In this document: positions 16,703 through 24,377 of the stretch, piece after piece
How positions within the stretch are numbered: the first letter of the stretch is position 1
Layout: every line of letters starts with the position of its first letter
NCBI RefSeq assembly: GCF_028293835.1
Contig: NZ_JAQGNX010000074.1
Span: 1-43,172 of the forward strand
DNA: 43,172 bases
Direction: 5' to 3'
Source: Pseudomonas sp.
GTDB lineage: Bacteria; Pseudomonadota; Gammaproteobacteria; Pseudomonadales; Pseudomonadaceae
The notes under the pieces: generated by a model
Database searches by the model: none
What the model saw: the letters and a program-made list of their open reading frames with translations, nothing else
What the model was told of the DNA's origin: nothing
Translations under genes and position numbers: made by a program

Positions 16703-16930
16703 TTAAAACACCAATTCGCCATCAGCATCGACATCGACCAGTCGCGCCAGTTCTTCAACTGCGGCCTGGTCAGCTTCATGCGCGGTCTTGAATTTCTGGG
16801 CGTCGAGCATACGGTGAAAACGCGGCGGGCCTCCAGCGTTGGCTTTCACAGCGATCGCTGCGCTGTAACCGCCCTCGCCCGGCATAACTGCGGAAACGGC
16901 CTCGACGTCTTTGAATTCTTTACGTGCCAT
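16703..16930 (-). CDS. conserved small hypothetical protein, 75 residues
   Basis: The product begins MARKEFKDVEAVSAVMPGEG, then YSAAIAVKANAGGPPRFHRM, and ends acidic (DVDADGELVF). The ATG at 16930 is preceded by AGGA nine bases upstream; the upstream in-frame ATG at 16939 lacks spacing. It has no signal peptide or membrane segment. I recognise no domain. Codon use is normal for the window, and the protein-like composition supports a real gene. Confidence 0.7.
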   Translation of the reverse strand: MARKEFKDVEAVSAVMPGEGGYSAAIAVKANAGGPPRFHRMLDAQKFKTAHEADQAAVEELARLVDVDADGELVF

Positions 16931-17001
16931 GCAACTCATCCTGCCTATTGATCAAGTGCGGCAATTCTAACCAGTTTTGAGGGTGATGCTTCTATCGGTG
17001 A

Positions 17002-17355
17002 TCAACCGGCCAACTGTTGCAGGGGTGGCTGATAGTTGGCCTTCGCTTGATGAGAGGTCACTTGTTTGAAGGTCTGAAAATCCAGGCTGCTGATTATCAG
17101 CTGCTGAACCAGCTCGGCAAACACATTCAACTCGGGAGTCGCGAACCACGCACTCATCGTGTCTTCACTGGCCCACACGCCAGATATAACCCACATATCC
17201 GGTTCGTGCAGTGACTGCTGTAAAGAAAACTGCAGGCAGCCTGGTGCCTTCAGTGCGGGGTCGATCAAGCTGCTCAAGCGCACGCCCAACTGCGCGCTGC
17301 AACCGCTGGAAGCACGGGCAAAGGCAAGGTGGCTGACGGGATTTGGCTTCTGCAT
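17002..17355 (-). CDS. ABM-type (antibiotic biosynthesis monooxygenase) domain protein
   Basis: The 117-residue protein begins MQKPNPVSHLAFARASSGCS and contains the ABM pattern: a first strand, an alpha helix with LGVRLSSLIDPALKAPGCLQ, a second strand (FSLQQSLHEPDMWVISGVWA), EDTMSAWFATPEL, and a last helix. This dimeric ferredoxin-like fold is found in quinol monooxygenases and stress-related small proteins. The neighbour upstream on the other strand is an AraC regulator, 340 bases away. The substrate is unknown. Confidence 0.75.
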   Translation of the reverse strand: MQKPNPVSHLAFARASSGCSAQLGVRLSSLIDPALKAPGCLQFSLQQSLHEPDMWVISGVWASEDTMSAWFATPELNVFAELVQQLIISSLDFQTFKQVTSHQAKANYQPPLQQLAG

Positions 17356-17694
17356 GAGTCTGCACTCCTGAGGTGCGAACGCTTTTATACGGAATGTGGG
17401 GCGGCGTTCTACAAGAGCAGAGATTAAAGTGCAGGGTTATCTGCCGTTAGCCAATTACTGCCAGCTTATTGCCTATTACTGCGCCTGGGTGTTTGCTGCC
17501 GCGCTATGGTGCATTATCGGACACACACCTAGTGGCATAGCATCAAGCAAGTTCGCTGCGCTTTAATGCTCATTTCTTCGCCATTCAATCAGTTGCCAAC
17601 AGAATCAGGCAAGCATCAGGCAGGATTCAGATAACGCACTTCGTTGCACAAAAATAAACTGTGCTTCATCGCTAGATCACAGAGGAGTCGCGGC
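17356..17694. other. intergenic region before the AraC gene
   Basis: The stretch carries the upstream control of the AraC-type gene, but no clear promoter was identified. It contains short direct repeats of the TTATTGCC/TTACTGCC kind around 17450-17485 and a possible 45-codon GTG-initiated frame (17429-17566) with one hydrophobic segment, which I could not support as a gene. Confidence 0.4.
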
Positions 17695-18618
17695 ATGTCG
17701 CAAAGTGAGAGCGTTTACGCTCAGGATGATATGGAGAAGCAACGCACTGAGCTGGTCTCTATCATCAGACGCTTCGCACCCGGAGACGGTGTGTTTGCGA
17801 CAACCATCCCGCAGTTGCACATGGTCTGCCACGACCGCCCTATTCAGTCCATACCGACCCTGGCGCAACCGGCTTTGTGCATCCTGGCTCAAGGAAGCAA
17901 GGACGTGCAGTTGGGCGAAGAAAGCTACACCTATGACCCGCTGAATTATTTGGTAATCTCGGTGGCGATGCCGGTCAGTGGCTGCATTCAACACGCGACA
18001 CCGGAAAAACCGAACCTTGCCCTGCGCATCGACATCGATCCGGCGCAGATCAATGCGCTGATCGCCGAAGCCGGCCCGATGAGTGTGCCCACCCGCCCCT
18101 CCGGTCGAGGTCTGTACATTGAAAAAATAGACACGCAGCTGCTGGACGCGGTGTTGCGCCTGACACGCTTACTGTCCACGCCCAAAGATATCGCCATGCT
18201 TGCACCGCTGATCCAGCGTGAAATCATTTATCGGTTATTGCGCAGTCAGCAAGGGCATCGGCTGTACGAAATTGCTATTGCCGACAGTCAGACCCATCGC
18301 GTGACGCAAGCGATCAAGTGGCTCAACAGTCATTACGAACAGCCCATGCGGATCGAAGACCTGGCGCGGGAAGTGAATCTCAGTGTCTCGACCCTGCACC
18401 ATCGGTTCAAATCGGTGACAGCCATGAGTCCACTGCAATACCAGAAACAATTGCGCTTGCAGGAAGCCCGACGGTTGATGCTGGCCGACGGTCTGGATGC
18501 GTCGGCGGCAGGCTATCGAGTTGGCTACGAAAGCCCTTCACAGTTCAGTCGGGAATACAGCCGCCAATTTGGCGCGCCGCCCTCTCGCGATCTGGCGCGT
18601 CTGCGCCAGAGCGTTTGA
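17695..18618 (+). CDS. AraC-family transcriptional regulator with AraC_N cupin domain
   Basis: The ATG at 17695 follows AGAGGAG, giving 307 residues. The N-terminal half (PQLHMVCHDRPIQSIPTLAQ, PALCILAQGSKDVQLGEESY) is the AraC_N type found in regulators of the PF06719 group. The C-terminal half has the two helix-turn-helix motifs: EDLAREVNLSVSTLHHRFKS and the ASAAGYRVGYESPSQFSREY segment. It faces the ABC transporter operon tail to tail, so control of that operon is not implied by position. Ligand and targets are unknown. Confidence 0.9.
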   Translation: MSQSESVYAQDDMEKQRTELVSIIRRFAPGDGVFATTIPQLHMVCHDRPIQSIPTLAQPALCILAQGSKDVQLGEESYTYDPLNYLVISVAMPVSGCIQHATPEKPNLALRIDIDPAQINALIAEAGPMSVPTRPSGRGLYIEKIDTQLLDAVLRLTRLLSTPKDIAMLAPLIQREIIYRLLRSQQGHRLYEIAIADSQTHRVTQAIKWLNSHYEQPMRIEDLAREVNLSVSTLHHRFKSVTAMSPLQYQKQLRLQEARRLMLADGLDASAAGYRVGYESPSQFSREYSRQFGAPPSRDLARLRQSV

Positions 18619-18630
18619 TTCAACCCGCCG

Positions 18631-19686
18631 TCAGGCCGCCAATACCCGGCACGCTTCAGCCGGAATGGTGACGGAAACCGGGTGGCCTATGGCCAGACCG
18701 AAGCTTTGGCTTGGGGTACTCAGCGCGGTCAACGATACCCCCGCACAGTCCACTGTGGTTTCGATGGTGGCGCCGATATCACGGACAAAGGTCACCGTGC
18801 CGAGCAAGCGATTTCCTGACGTCGGCAACGGTGATGACAACTGCAAGTCCTCGGGTCGCACCAACATCTTGACCGTGGCACCCACCTCGATACCGCTGCT
18901 GATCGGCACATCCAGTGCTTCGCCGCCGGGCAAGCCAACCTGGCCATTTCCCAGCGCGGTGGCCGGAAAGATATTTCCGGAGCCGATAAAGTCAGCGACA
19001 AATTCATTAGCCGGATTGCGATAGATTTCAATCGGCGTACCCACTTGCTGCACTCGATTGTGCCCCAGCACCACCACGATATCGGCCATGGTCATGGCTT
19101 CACGCTGATCGTGAGTCACCAGGATCGTGGTGATGTTCAGCCGTTGTTGCAACTGACGAATTTCCACCTGCATCGATTCGCGCAGCTTGGCATCAAGTGC
19201 TGAAAGTGGTTCGTCCAGCAACAGTAATTTAGGACGCGATGCGATGGCCCGAGCGATGGCAACCCGCTGGCGTTGACCACCGGAAAGCTTGGCTACAGGC
19301 CGATCGATCATCGCCTGCAATTGAATCAGCTCCAGCAGTTCCTTGACCCGCGCTTGCTGGTCCGCCTTGCTTACGCCTCGCAGCTTCAGCGGGTAAGCGA
19401 TGTTTTCACCTACGGTCATGTGCGGAAACAGCGCTAAGGACTGAAAGACCATGCCGAAATTACGTTGGTGCGCCGGGGTATGGCTAACGTCTTCACCGTC
19501 GAGGCGAATCTCGCCGCTGGTGAGGGTTTCCAACCCGGCGATCATGCGTAACAACGTCGTTTTGCCACAGCCCGACGGGCCGAGAAAACACACCAATTTA
19601 CCTTCAGGCAAGTGCAGATTGACGTCGGTCACCGCGCAGGCCGAGCCGTAATATTTCTCGACGTTTTCCAGAATTAATCCGGTCAT
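18631..19686 (-). CDS. ABC transporter ATPase, PotA/spermidine-putrescine type
   Basis: The 351-residue protein has Walker A (GPSGCGKTT, residues 37-45), the signature LSGGQRQRVAIARA, Walker B LLLLDEPLSALD, the H-loop (VTHDQREAM) and a C-terminal TOBE-type regulatory domain (from about 280: VKMLVRPEDLQL). It energises the two permeases encoded just upstream. It is the last gene of the operon and is separated from the permease gene by 20 bases. The C-terminal domain places it in the PotA/FbpC/CysA-type importers. Confidence 0.93.
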   Translation of the reverse strand: MTGLILENVEKYYGSACAVTDVNLHLPEGKLVCFLGPSGCGKTTLLRMIAGLETLTSGEIRLDGEDVSHTPAHQRNFGMVFQSLALFPHMTVGENIAYPLKLRGVSKADQQARVKELLELIQLQAMIDRPVAKLSGGQRQRVAIARAIASRPKLLLLDEPLSALDAKLRESMQVEIRQLQQRLNITTILVTHDQREAMTMADIVVVLGHNRVQQVGTPIEIYRNPANEFVADFIGSGNIFPATALGNGQVGLPGGEALDVPISSGIEVGATVKMLVRPEDLQLSSPLPTSGNRLLGTVTFVRDIGATIETTVDCAGVSLTALSTPSQSFGLAIGHPVSVTIPAEACRVLAA

Positions 19687-19706
19687 TTACTCAAACCTCA
19701 AAAATA

Positions 19707-20564
19707 TCAAAACGAAACGCCACCTTCACCGACCAGCTTCTCCAACGCCCAAATCAGGACGAAGTCGATCAGCACGATCAGCACGGCAAACGAGAACACG
19801 GTGGGGTCCAGCGATGACACCGTACGGCTGTACATCCAGATCGGCACGGTCATGACGTCGATGTTGTACAAAAAGTAGGTGACGGTGAATTCGTTGAACG
19901 AGACGATAAACGCCAGCAACATGCCGGCGAGGATTCCGGACTTCATTAACGGAACAACCACGTCAATGATTGCCCGCAGCGGTGACGCGCCAAGCATCTG
20001 TGCCGCCTCCTCGACTTCGCTGCCAATGGACATCATGGCTGCCGTGCAATTCTTAACCACAAATGGCAGGGCCAGAATCACGTGGGCGATGACCAGCCGC
20101 GAGGTGCTCATCTGGAACGGCAAGCTGTCGAAGATCAGCAACAATGCCAGGCCGAGAACCACCATCGGGAACACCAGCGGCAGCGACATCAATTGCAGCG
20201 CCACGCCTTTGCCGCGAAATTCGCAACGGGTCAATGCGTAGGAAGCCGGCACCGCCACCAGGGTCGCCAGGATCATGGTCAAGCATGCCACCCATAAACT
20301 GGTGGCCATGGCCTTACCAAGACTCAGGACATCACTGGCATCTGGCGAAACGAACGTCTGCCACGCCGCTCTGTACCACTGCAAGCTGTAGCTGCTGGGC
20401 GGAAAGTCGAGGTTCGCTGCGCCGCTGAACGACATGACGATCATGGTCAGAATCGGCAGCACCGCCAGCAATAAAATGAACCCGGAGAGGAAGCCGGCAA
20501 AGCGGCCGGTATCGCCGGGCAGCAGCGGCTGGAAACGAAAACGGGATGTCGAAGAACGGTTCAT
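19707..20564 (-). CDS. ABC transporter inner-membrane permease, PotC-like
   Basis: The 285-residue protein has about six membrane helices (for example FAGFLSGFILLLAVLPILTM near the start) and the EAA loop EEAAQMLGASPLRAIIDVVV, which contacts the ATPase. This belongs to the permease group of polyamine, thiosulfate and iron importers. Its ATG overlaps the stop of the preceding permease gene (ATGA), showing coupling. With the ATPase, second permease and binding protein it forms a complete importer. Confidence 0.93.
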   Translation of the reverse strand: MNRSSTSRFRFQPLLPGDTGRFAGFLSGFILLLAVLPILTMIVMSFSGAANLDFPPSSYSLQWYRAAWQTFVSPDASDVLSLGKAMATSLWVACLTMILATLVAVPASYALTRCEFRGKGVALQLMSLPLVFPMVVLGLALLLIFDSLPFQMSTSRLVIAHVILALPFVVKNCTAAMMSIGSEVEEAAQMLGASPLRAIIDVVVPLMKSGILAGMLLAFIVSFNEFTVTYFLYNIDVMTVPIWMYSRTVSSLDPTVFSFAVLIVLIDFVLIWALEKLVGEGGVSF

Positions 20565-21469
20565 TGCGAAGCCTCCAGCAGACGACGGCGGCGACCGGCA
20601 AAGTATTCAGACAGGGTCATGATCGCCAAGGTGGTGACGATCAACACCACACCGGCAGCCGAGGCCGCGGGCCAGTTCATCAGGGGTGCGATTTGGTCAT
20701 GGACCATCACCGCGAGCATCGGCACCCGTCGACCACCCAGTAGCAGCGGTACGACAAAGCTGCTGGCGTTGTAGGCAAACACCAGCGTGGCGCCGGTAAT
20801 AATCCCGGGCAGGCTCATTGGCAGAACCACCTGGCGAAACACTTGAAAGCGGCTGGCGCCCAAGGTCGCGGCCGCTTCTTCGTAACTGCGGGACACACCA
20901 CGCATGGCGCTGGCAATCGGCAACACGGCCAATGGGAAAGCGGTTTGCACCAAGCCCATCAGCACGCCGTTCTGGTTGTACAGCAGCATGACCGGACGGG
21001 TGATGACGCCGAGCCCGATCAACGCTTTATTGAGCATCCCACCCGGCCCGAGAATCACCAGCCAACCGTAACTTTGCAATAACAAGTTGACCAGTAATGG
21101 CAGCAGCACCGCAGCCAAAAACACCCGACGCAAGAAGGGCGATTGCAGGCGAGACATGGTGTATGCCACCGGGATCGCCAACGCCACTGCAATCACTGCA
21201 CTGAACAAGGCCAGTCGCAGGGTCAGCAGCAGTGATTTCAAATAATAGGGTTCAGCAAGCTGTACATAGCTGGCAAGGCTGAAGCCAGTCCATTCGGCGC
21301 CTTTGGTGCCGAAACTCATGCGCAATACCAGTAGGCTGGCAGCAATCAATACAGCAAGAAACAGCATCGACGGCGTAAGAAAAAGCCACGCACGTGCGGT
21401 GGGAGAAATCGGTTTGGCCCGGCGTGCCGAAGCGGCGGCGACCGAGCGGATCAGGGGTTGGTGTTCCAT
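20561..21469 (-). CDS. ABC transporter inner-membrane permease, PotB-like
   Basis: The 302-residue protein has a 30-residue cytoplasmic leader, then six hydrophobic segments starting with LFLTPSMLFLAVLIAASLLV, and the EAA loop EEAAATLGASRFQVFRQVVL. It pairs with the PotC-like permease whose start overlaps its stop. The distance to the binding-protein gene is 129 bases and contains a REP-like hairpin. Substrate is discussed with the binding protein. Confidence 0.92.
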   Translation of the reverse strand: MEHQPLIRSVAAASARRAKPISPTARAWLFLTPSMLFLAVLIAASLLVLRMSFGTKGAEWTGFSLASYVQLAEPYYLKSLLLTLRLALFSAVIAVALAIPVAYTMSRLQSPFLRRVFLAAVLLPLLVNLLLQSYGWLVILGPGGMLNKALIGLGVITRPVMLLYNQNGVLMGLVQTAFPLAVLPIASAMRGVSRSYEEAAATLGASRFQVFRQVVLPMSLPGIITGATLVFAYNASSFVVPLLLGGRRVPMLAVMVHDQIAPLMNWPAASAAGVVLIVTTLAIMTLSEYFAGRRRRLLEASQ

Positions 21470-21540
21470 GGCAATGATCTCGTGGGAGATTGATTCTGAA
21501 TGGCGGGTGTTGTAAACCCGATCACAGCCATCGGCACCCT

Positions 21541-21590
21541 TCTAGTAGGTGCTGCCGAAGGCTGCGATAAGGTCCGAAGGACCTTCCGGT
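21541..21590. repeat. REP-like palindrome between binding-protein and permease genes
   Basis: AAGGTCC (21569-21575) and GGACCTT (21579-21585) form a stem around GAA, and the left side GTGCTGCCGAAGGCTGCGAT resembles the body of the short extragenic palindromes common in Pseudomonas. On the transcript it would form a stable hairpin after the binding-protein gene. Such hairpins often raise the level of the binding protein relative to the membrane parts by protecting the upstream RNA end. Confidence 0.6.
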
Positions 21591-21598
21591 TCACGCAA

Positions 21599-22702
21599 TC
21601 AGGAAGAGAAAATTTCCGTATAACGACGAATCCACTGGTCATGCACCGTTGCCAGGAAGACGTTGTCATGCATGATCGCCTTGTCGGCAATCTGCTCAGG
21701 CGTAAGGATGTACGGGCTTTTGCGCGCTTCGGCGGAAATGATTGCCTTGGCGTTGACCGGGCCGTTGTAAATGTCTTCTGCCATCTTGCCCTGCACCAAT
21801 GGGTCCAGAGAATGGTTGATGAAGGCGTAGGCCAAATCTGTATCGCCCGGGCGATTTTTCGGCATAACTGTCTGCATCAAGTCCGTGTAGAAACCCTCTT
21901 TCATCCCGAATGTAGCGCCCAGGCCGTAGGCCGGGTCGCGCAGCTGTTTCGGAAAGAACGCCGGGGCGTACAAGCCACCCATGTCCAGCGAGCCGGTGCG
22001 GAACAGCTCGGCGATCTGGTTCGGGTTCTCGCCCAGGGTCACTACGCGGTCTTTGAGTTCAGCCAGCTTTTTAAAGCCGGGCTCGATGTTGTGTTCGTCG
22101 CCACCGGCCAGTTTGGCGGCGATAATGATCAGGTCCATGGCCTCGGTCCAGTTAGGCGGCGGCAGAAAAATGCTCGGCGCCAGGTCCTTGTCCCACAGTG
22201 CGGCGTAGCTGGTGGGTGCTTCTTTAACGGTGCGGGTGCTGTAGACCAGGCTGTTACACCACAACAGATAACCGACGCCATGACCGTTGGCGCCCGTGCG
22301 GTATTTTTCCGGCACGTCCACGATGTTGGGAATACGGTTAAGGTCTGGTTTTTCCAGCAGACCGGCTGCGGCCAAGCCCTCGGCACCGACACCGGCGAGG
22401 GTGATGATGTCGTATTGAGGACGATCGCCACCGGCCTTGAGCTTGGCCACCATTTCCGAGGTGCTGCCGGTACGGTCGGCAATGACCTTGGCCCCGGTTT
22501 TCGCTTCGAACGTCGCGGCGATGTTGCGCAGTGCGGCCAGCCCAGTGTCATCTGACCAGGTCAACAAGCGTAGGGTTTTGCCCTGAAACTGGTTTTCGCT
22601 GGCACTCGCCCGGATAAACGGCATGGACATCGCTGCAGCGGCAACCGATGCAACACCAACCGTCTTGATGAATTGCCTTCTGTTCAGATCATGCTCGCCC
22701 AT
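21599..22702 (-). CDS. ABC transporter substrate-binding protein, Tat-exported, PotD-like
   Basis: The 367-residue protein opens with the twin-arginine signal LNRRQFIK followed by a hydrophobic stretch and cleavage near ASASEN. The mature part shows KTLRLLTWSDDTGLAALRNI, FEAKTGAKVIADRTG, YDIITLAGVGAEGLAAAGLL and PTSYAALWDKDLAPSIF, the lobes of a family 1 extracellular binding protein used by polyamine-type importers. Tat export implies folding in the cytoplasm before transport. The gene is separated from the aldehyde dehydrogenase gene upstream by about 230 bases. A positively charged guanidino or amine compound would suit the gene neighbourhood, but this is inference. Confidence 0.88.
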   Translation of the reverse strand: MGEHDLNRRQFIKTVGVASVAAAAMSMPFIRASASENQFQGKTLRLLTWSDDTGLAALRNIAATFEAKTGAKVIADRTGSTSEMVAKLKAGGDRPQYDIITLAGVGAEGLAAAGLLEKPDLNRIPNIVDVPEKYRTGANGHGVGYLLWCNSLVYSTRTVKEAPTSYAALWDKDLAPSIFLPPPNWTEAMDLIIIAAKLAGGDEHNIEPGFKKLAELKDRVVTLGENPNQIAELFRTGSLDMGGLYAPAFFPKQLRDPAYGLGATFGMKEGFYTDLMQTVMPKNRPGDTDLAYAFINHSLDPLVQGKMAEDIYNGPVNAKAIISAEARKSPYILTPEQIADKAIMHDNVFLATVHDQWIRRYTEIFSS

Positions 22703-22778
22703 GACGGACTCCGTTTGCTTTTATAGTTGAGGTGGTCGCGTTTTGGCCACAGGCTGACTGCGCGCGTCAATCCGCTAC

Positions 22779-22820
22779 AGCCCCCGTAAACCGAGGGCTA
22801 GATTAAGTTGACGGGGTCAA
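22779..22820. promoter_or_regulatory. hairpin and operator-like palindrome before the ABC operon
   Basis: AGCCCCCG (22779-22786) pairs with CGAGGGCT (22792-22799) with one wobble on the minus-strand transcript, and a short palindrome TTGAC-GGG-GTCAA follows at 22808-22820. Neither is followed by a T run. They lie 77-118 bases before the binding-protein start and may be a leader hairpin and a regulator site, but function is not shown. Confidence 0.35.
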
Positions 22821-22881
22821 TCCTGAGGCGACCGGAATGGTGCAACAATCGAAAGTTTGTCATTGAAGCCATGTGTCAAAC

Positions 22882-22904
22882 GCATGCCTCGAAAGGAGGC
22901 ATGC
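22882..22904. repeat. perfect 8-bp inverted repeat near the aldehyde dehydrogenase end
   Basis: GCATGCCT (22882-22889) and AGGCATGC (22897-22904) enclose CGAAAGG. On the minus strand the hairpin lies about 30 bases after the aldehyde dehydrogenase stop and is followed by GTTTG, a poor T run, so it could be a weak terminator. On the plus strand the same bases carry AAAGGAGG ahead of an ATG (see findings). Confidence 0.5.
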
Positions 22905-22934
22905 ATGAGCCATTCTCGGGCCTTGGAACGGCTT

Positions 22935-24377
22935 TCAGACGCTGCGGATAACGTGCTTTATTTCCTGGAAAGCCTGCAATCCCCACGGCCCTAACTCACG
23001 ACCGATACTGCTTTGTTTGTAGCCACCCCACGCCGTCTGCGGGAAGATCACTTGCGGCGCGTTGACCCACACCAGGCCCGCATGCAGGGCGTTTGCGACC
23101 CGGTCGGCGGTGTCGGCATCGGCGCTGACAACGCTGGCTACCAGACCGAATTCGCTGTCATTGGCCAGCGCAATTGCCTCGGCTTCAGTGGCGAAGCTGC
23201 GCACGCACAGCACGGGGCCAAAAATCTCTTCGCGCCATAGCGCACTGTCCAGGGGCACGGCGGTGAACACCGTAGGCCGCAAAAAATATCCGCGCGGTAA
23301 GTCTGCCGGCCGCTCACCGCCACAGACCAACCTCGCACCCACCTGTATGCCGCGAGCGATATGACCGACTACCCGTTGGTATTGCGCCTGATTAACCAGC
23401 GCGCCCATTTCCACATCGGGATCGAAAGGATCGGCAACACGAATGGCTTCGGCTCGCGCCTTGAGCTTTTGCAGAAATGCGTCGGCCAGTTCGTCGGCGA
23501 CCAGTACTCGACTCGTGGCGGAACACATCTGCCCGGCGTTGAAGAAGCCGCCGCCCATGGCAAGTTCAACAGCCAGGTCCAGATCAGCGTCGGCAAGCAC
23601 CAGCAACGACGATTTACCGCCCAATTCCAGGCTGACGCCCTTCACCGTTTCGGCCGCACGCTGCATGACCTGTACGCCGACGGCATTGCTGCCGGTGAAG
23701 GATATTTTTGCTACGTCTGGGTGCGCGGCCAACGGTGCGCCCACCGCCAACCCGGTGCCGCAAACCAAATTAAACACGCCATCGGGTAAGCCGCATTGGG
23801 CGATGACCTCGGCCAGTTCCAGCTCAGGAAGCGGTGTCACTTCCGACGGCTTCAACACCACGCAACACCCGGCTGCCAACGCGGGCGCGAGCTTCCAGGC
23901 GGTGGTGACCATGGGGAAATTCCACGGCACGATGAGGGCGACGACACCGCACGGTTCACGGCGCAAACGCGCGACGAAGTCATCGCTGGGCAACGGCACA
24001 GCGCTGTCTTGTTTAGCGTCGAGCGCCTCGGCCAGTCCGGCGTAATAATCGAAGGTGGCAATTACGTCATCCACATCAATGGCCGCTTCGAACAGCGGTT
24101 TGCCGTTGTTGCGTGATTGCAATTCGATCAAGCGTTCGCGATGCCCTTGCACTGCGCTGACAATCTTGCGCAGCAACGCGCCACGTTCCGCGCCAGACGT
24201 TTGGGACCAGGCCGGGAACGCTGATTTTGCTGACTGTACGGCGTGTTCAACCGAGCTTTCATCGCCGCCTGCCACGGTAGCCAAAGGCGCCTCAGTGGCC
24301 GGATTGATGACTGACAGCAGCTCACTGCCAGACAACCAGTGACCGTCTATATATAAACCTGGTTGAGGATTCAGCAT
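22935..24377 (-). CDS. NAD(P)-dependent aldehyde dehydrogenase, BetB/KauB-like
   Basis: From the ATG at 24377 the protein has 480 residues, the normal length of the family; a longer reading would add 41 residues inside the upstream gene. It shows VPWNFPMVTTAWK (N153), SFTGSNAVGVQVM, the general base in SLELGGKSS (E251) and the catalytic cysteine in FFNAGQMCSATSR (C285), and ends with YKQSSIGRELGPWGLQAF. It overlaps the decarboxylase gene by seven bases, so the two are coupled. If that enzyme makes 4-guanidinobutyraldehyde, this one would oxidise it to 4-guanidinobutyrate, as KauB does in P. aeruginosa; other amino-aldehydes remain possible. Confidence 0.88.
   Translation of the reverse strand: MLNPQPGLYIDGHWLSGSELLSVINPATEAPLATVAGGDESSVEHAVQSAKSAFPAWSQTSGAERGALLRKIVSAVQGHRERLIELQSRNNGKPLFEAAIDVDDVIATFDYYAGLAEALDAKQDSAVPLPSDDFVARLRREPCGVVALIVPWNFPMVTTAWKLAPALAAGCCVVLKPSEVTPLPELELAEVIAQCGLPDGVFNLVCGTGLAVGAPLAAHPDVAKISFTGSNAVGVQVMQRAAETVKGVSLELGGKSSLLVLADADLDLAVELAMGGGFFNAGQMCSATSRVLVADELADAFLQKLKARAEAIRVADPFDPDVEMGALVNQAQYQRVVGHIARGIQVGARLVCGGERPADLPRGYFLRPTVFTAVPLDSALWREEIFGPVLCVRSFATEAEAIALANDSEFGLVASVVSADADTADRVANALHAGLVWVNAPQVIFPQTAWGGYKQSSIGRELGPWGLQAFQEIKHVIRSV

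Noticed and set aside
17429..17566. GTG-initiated 45-codon frame before the AraC gene
   Set aside because: It shows one hydrophobic segment, but the ribosome site is poor, it is rich in Cys and Tyr codons from local micro-repeats, and nothing supports translation.
21500..22555. Plus-strand 351-codon frame
   Set aside because: It lies antisense to the ABC binding-protein gene, is rich in Gly, Arg and Gln as such shadows are, and shows no domain.
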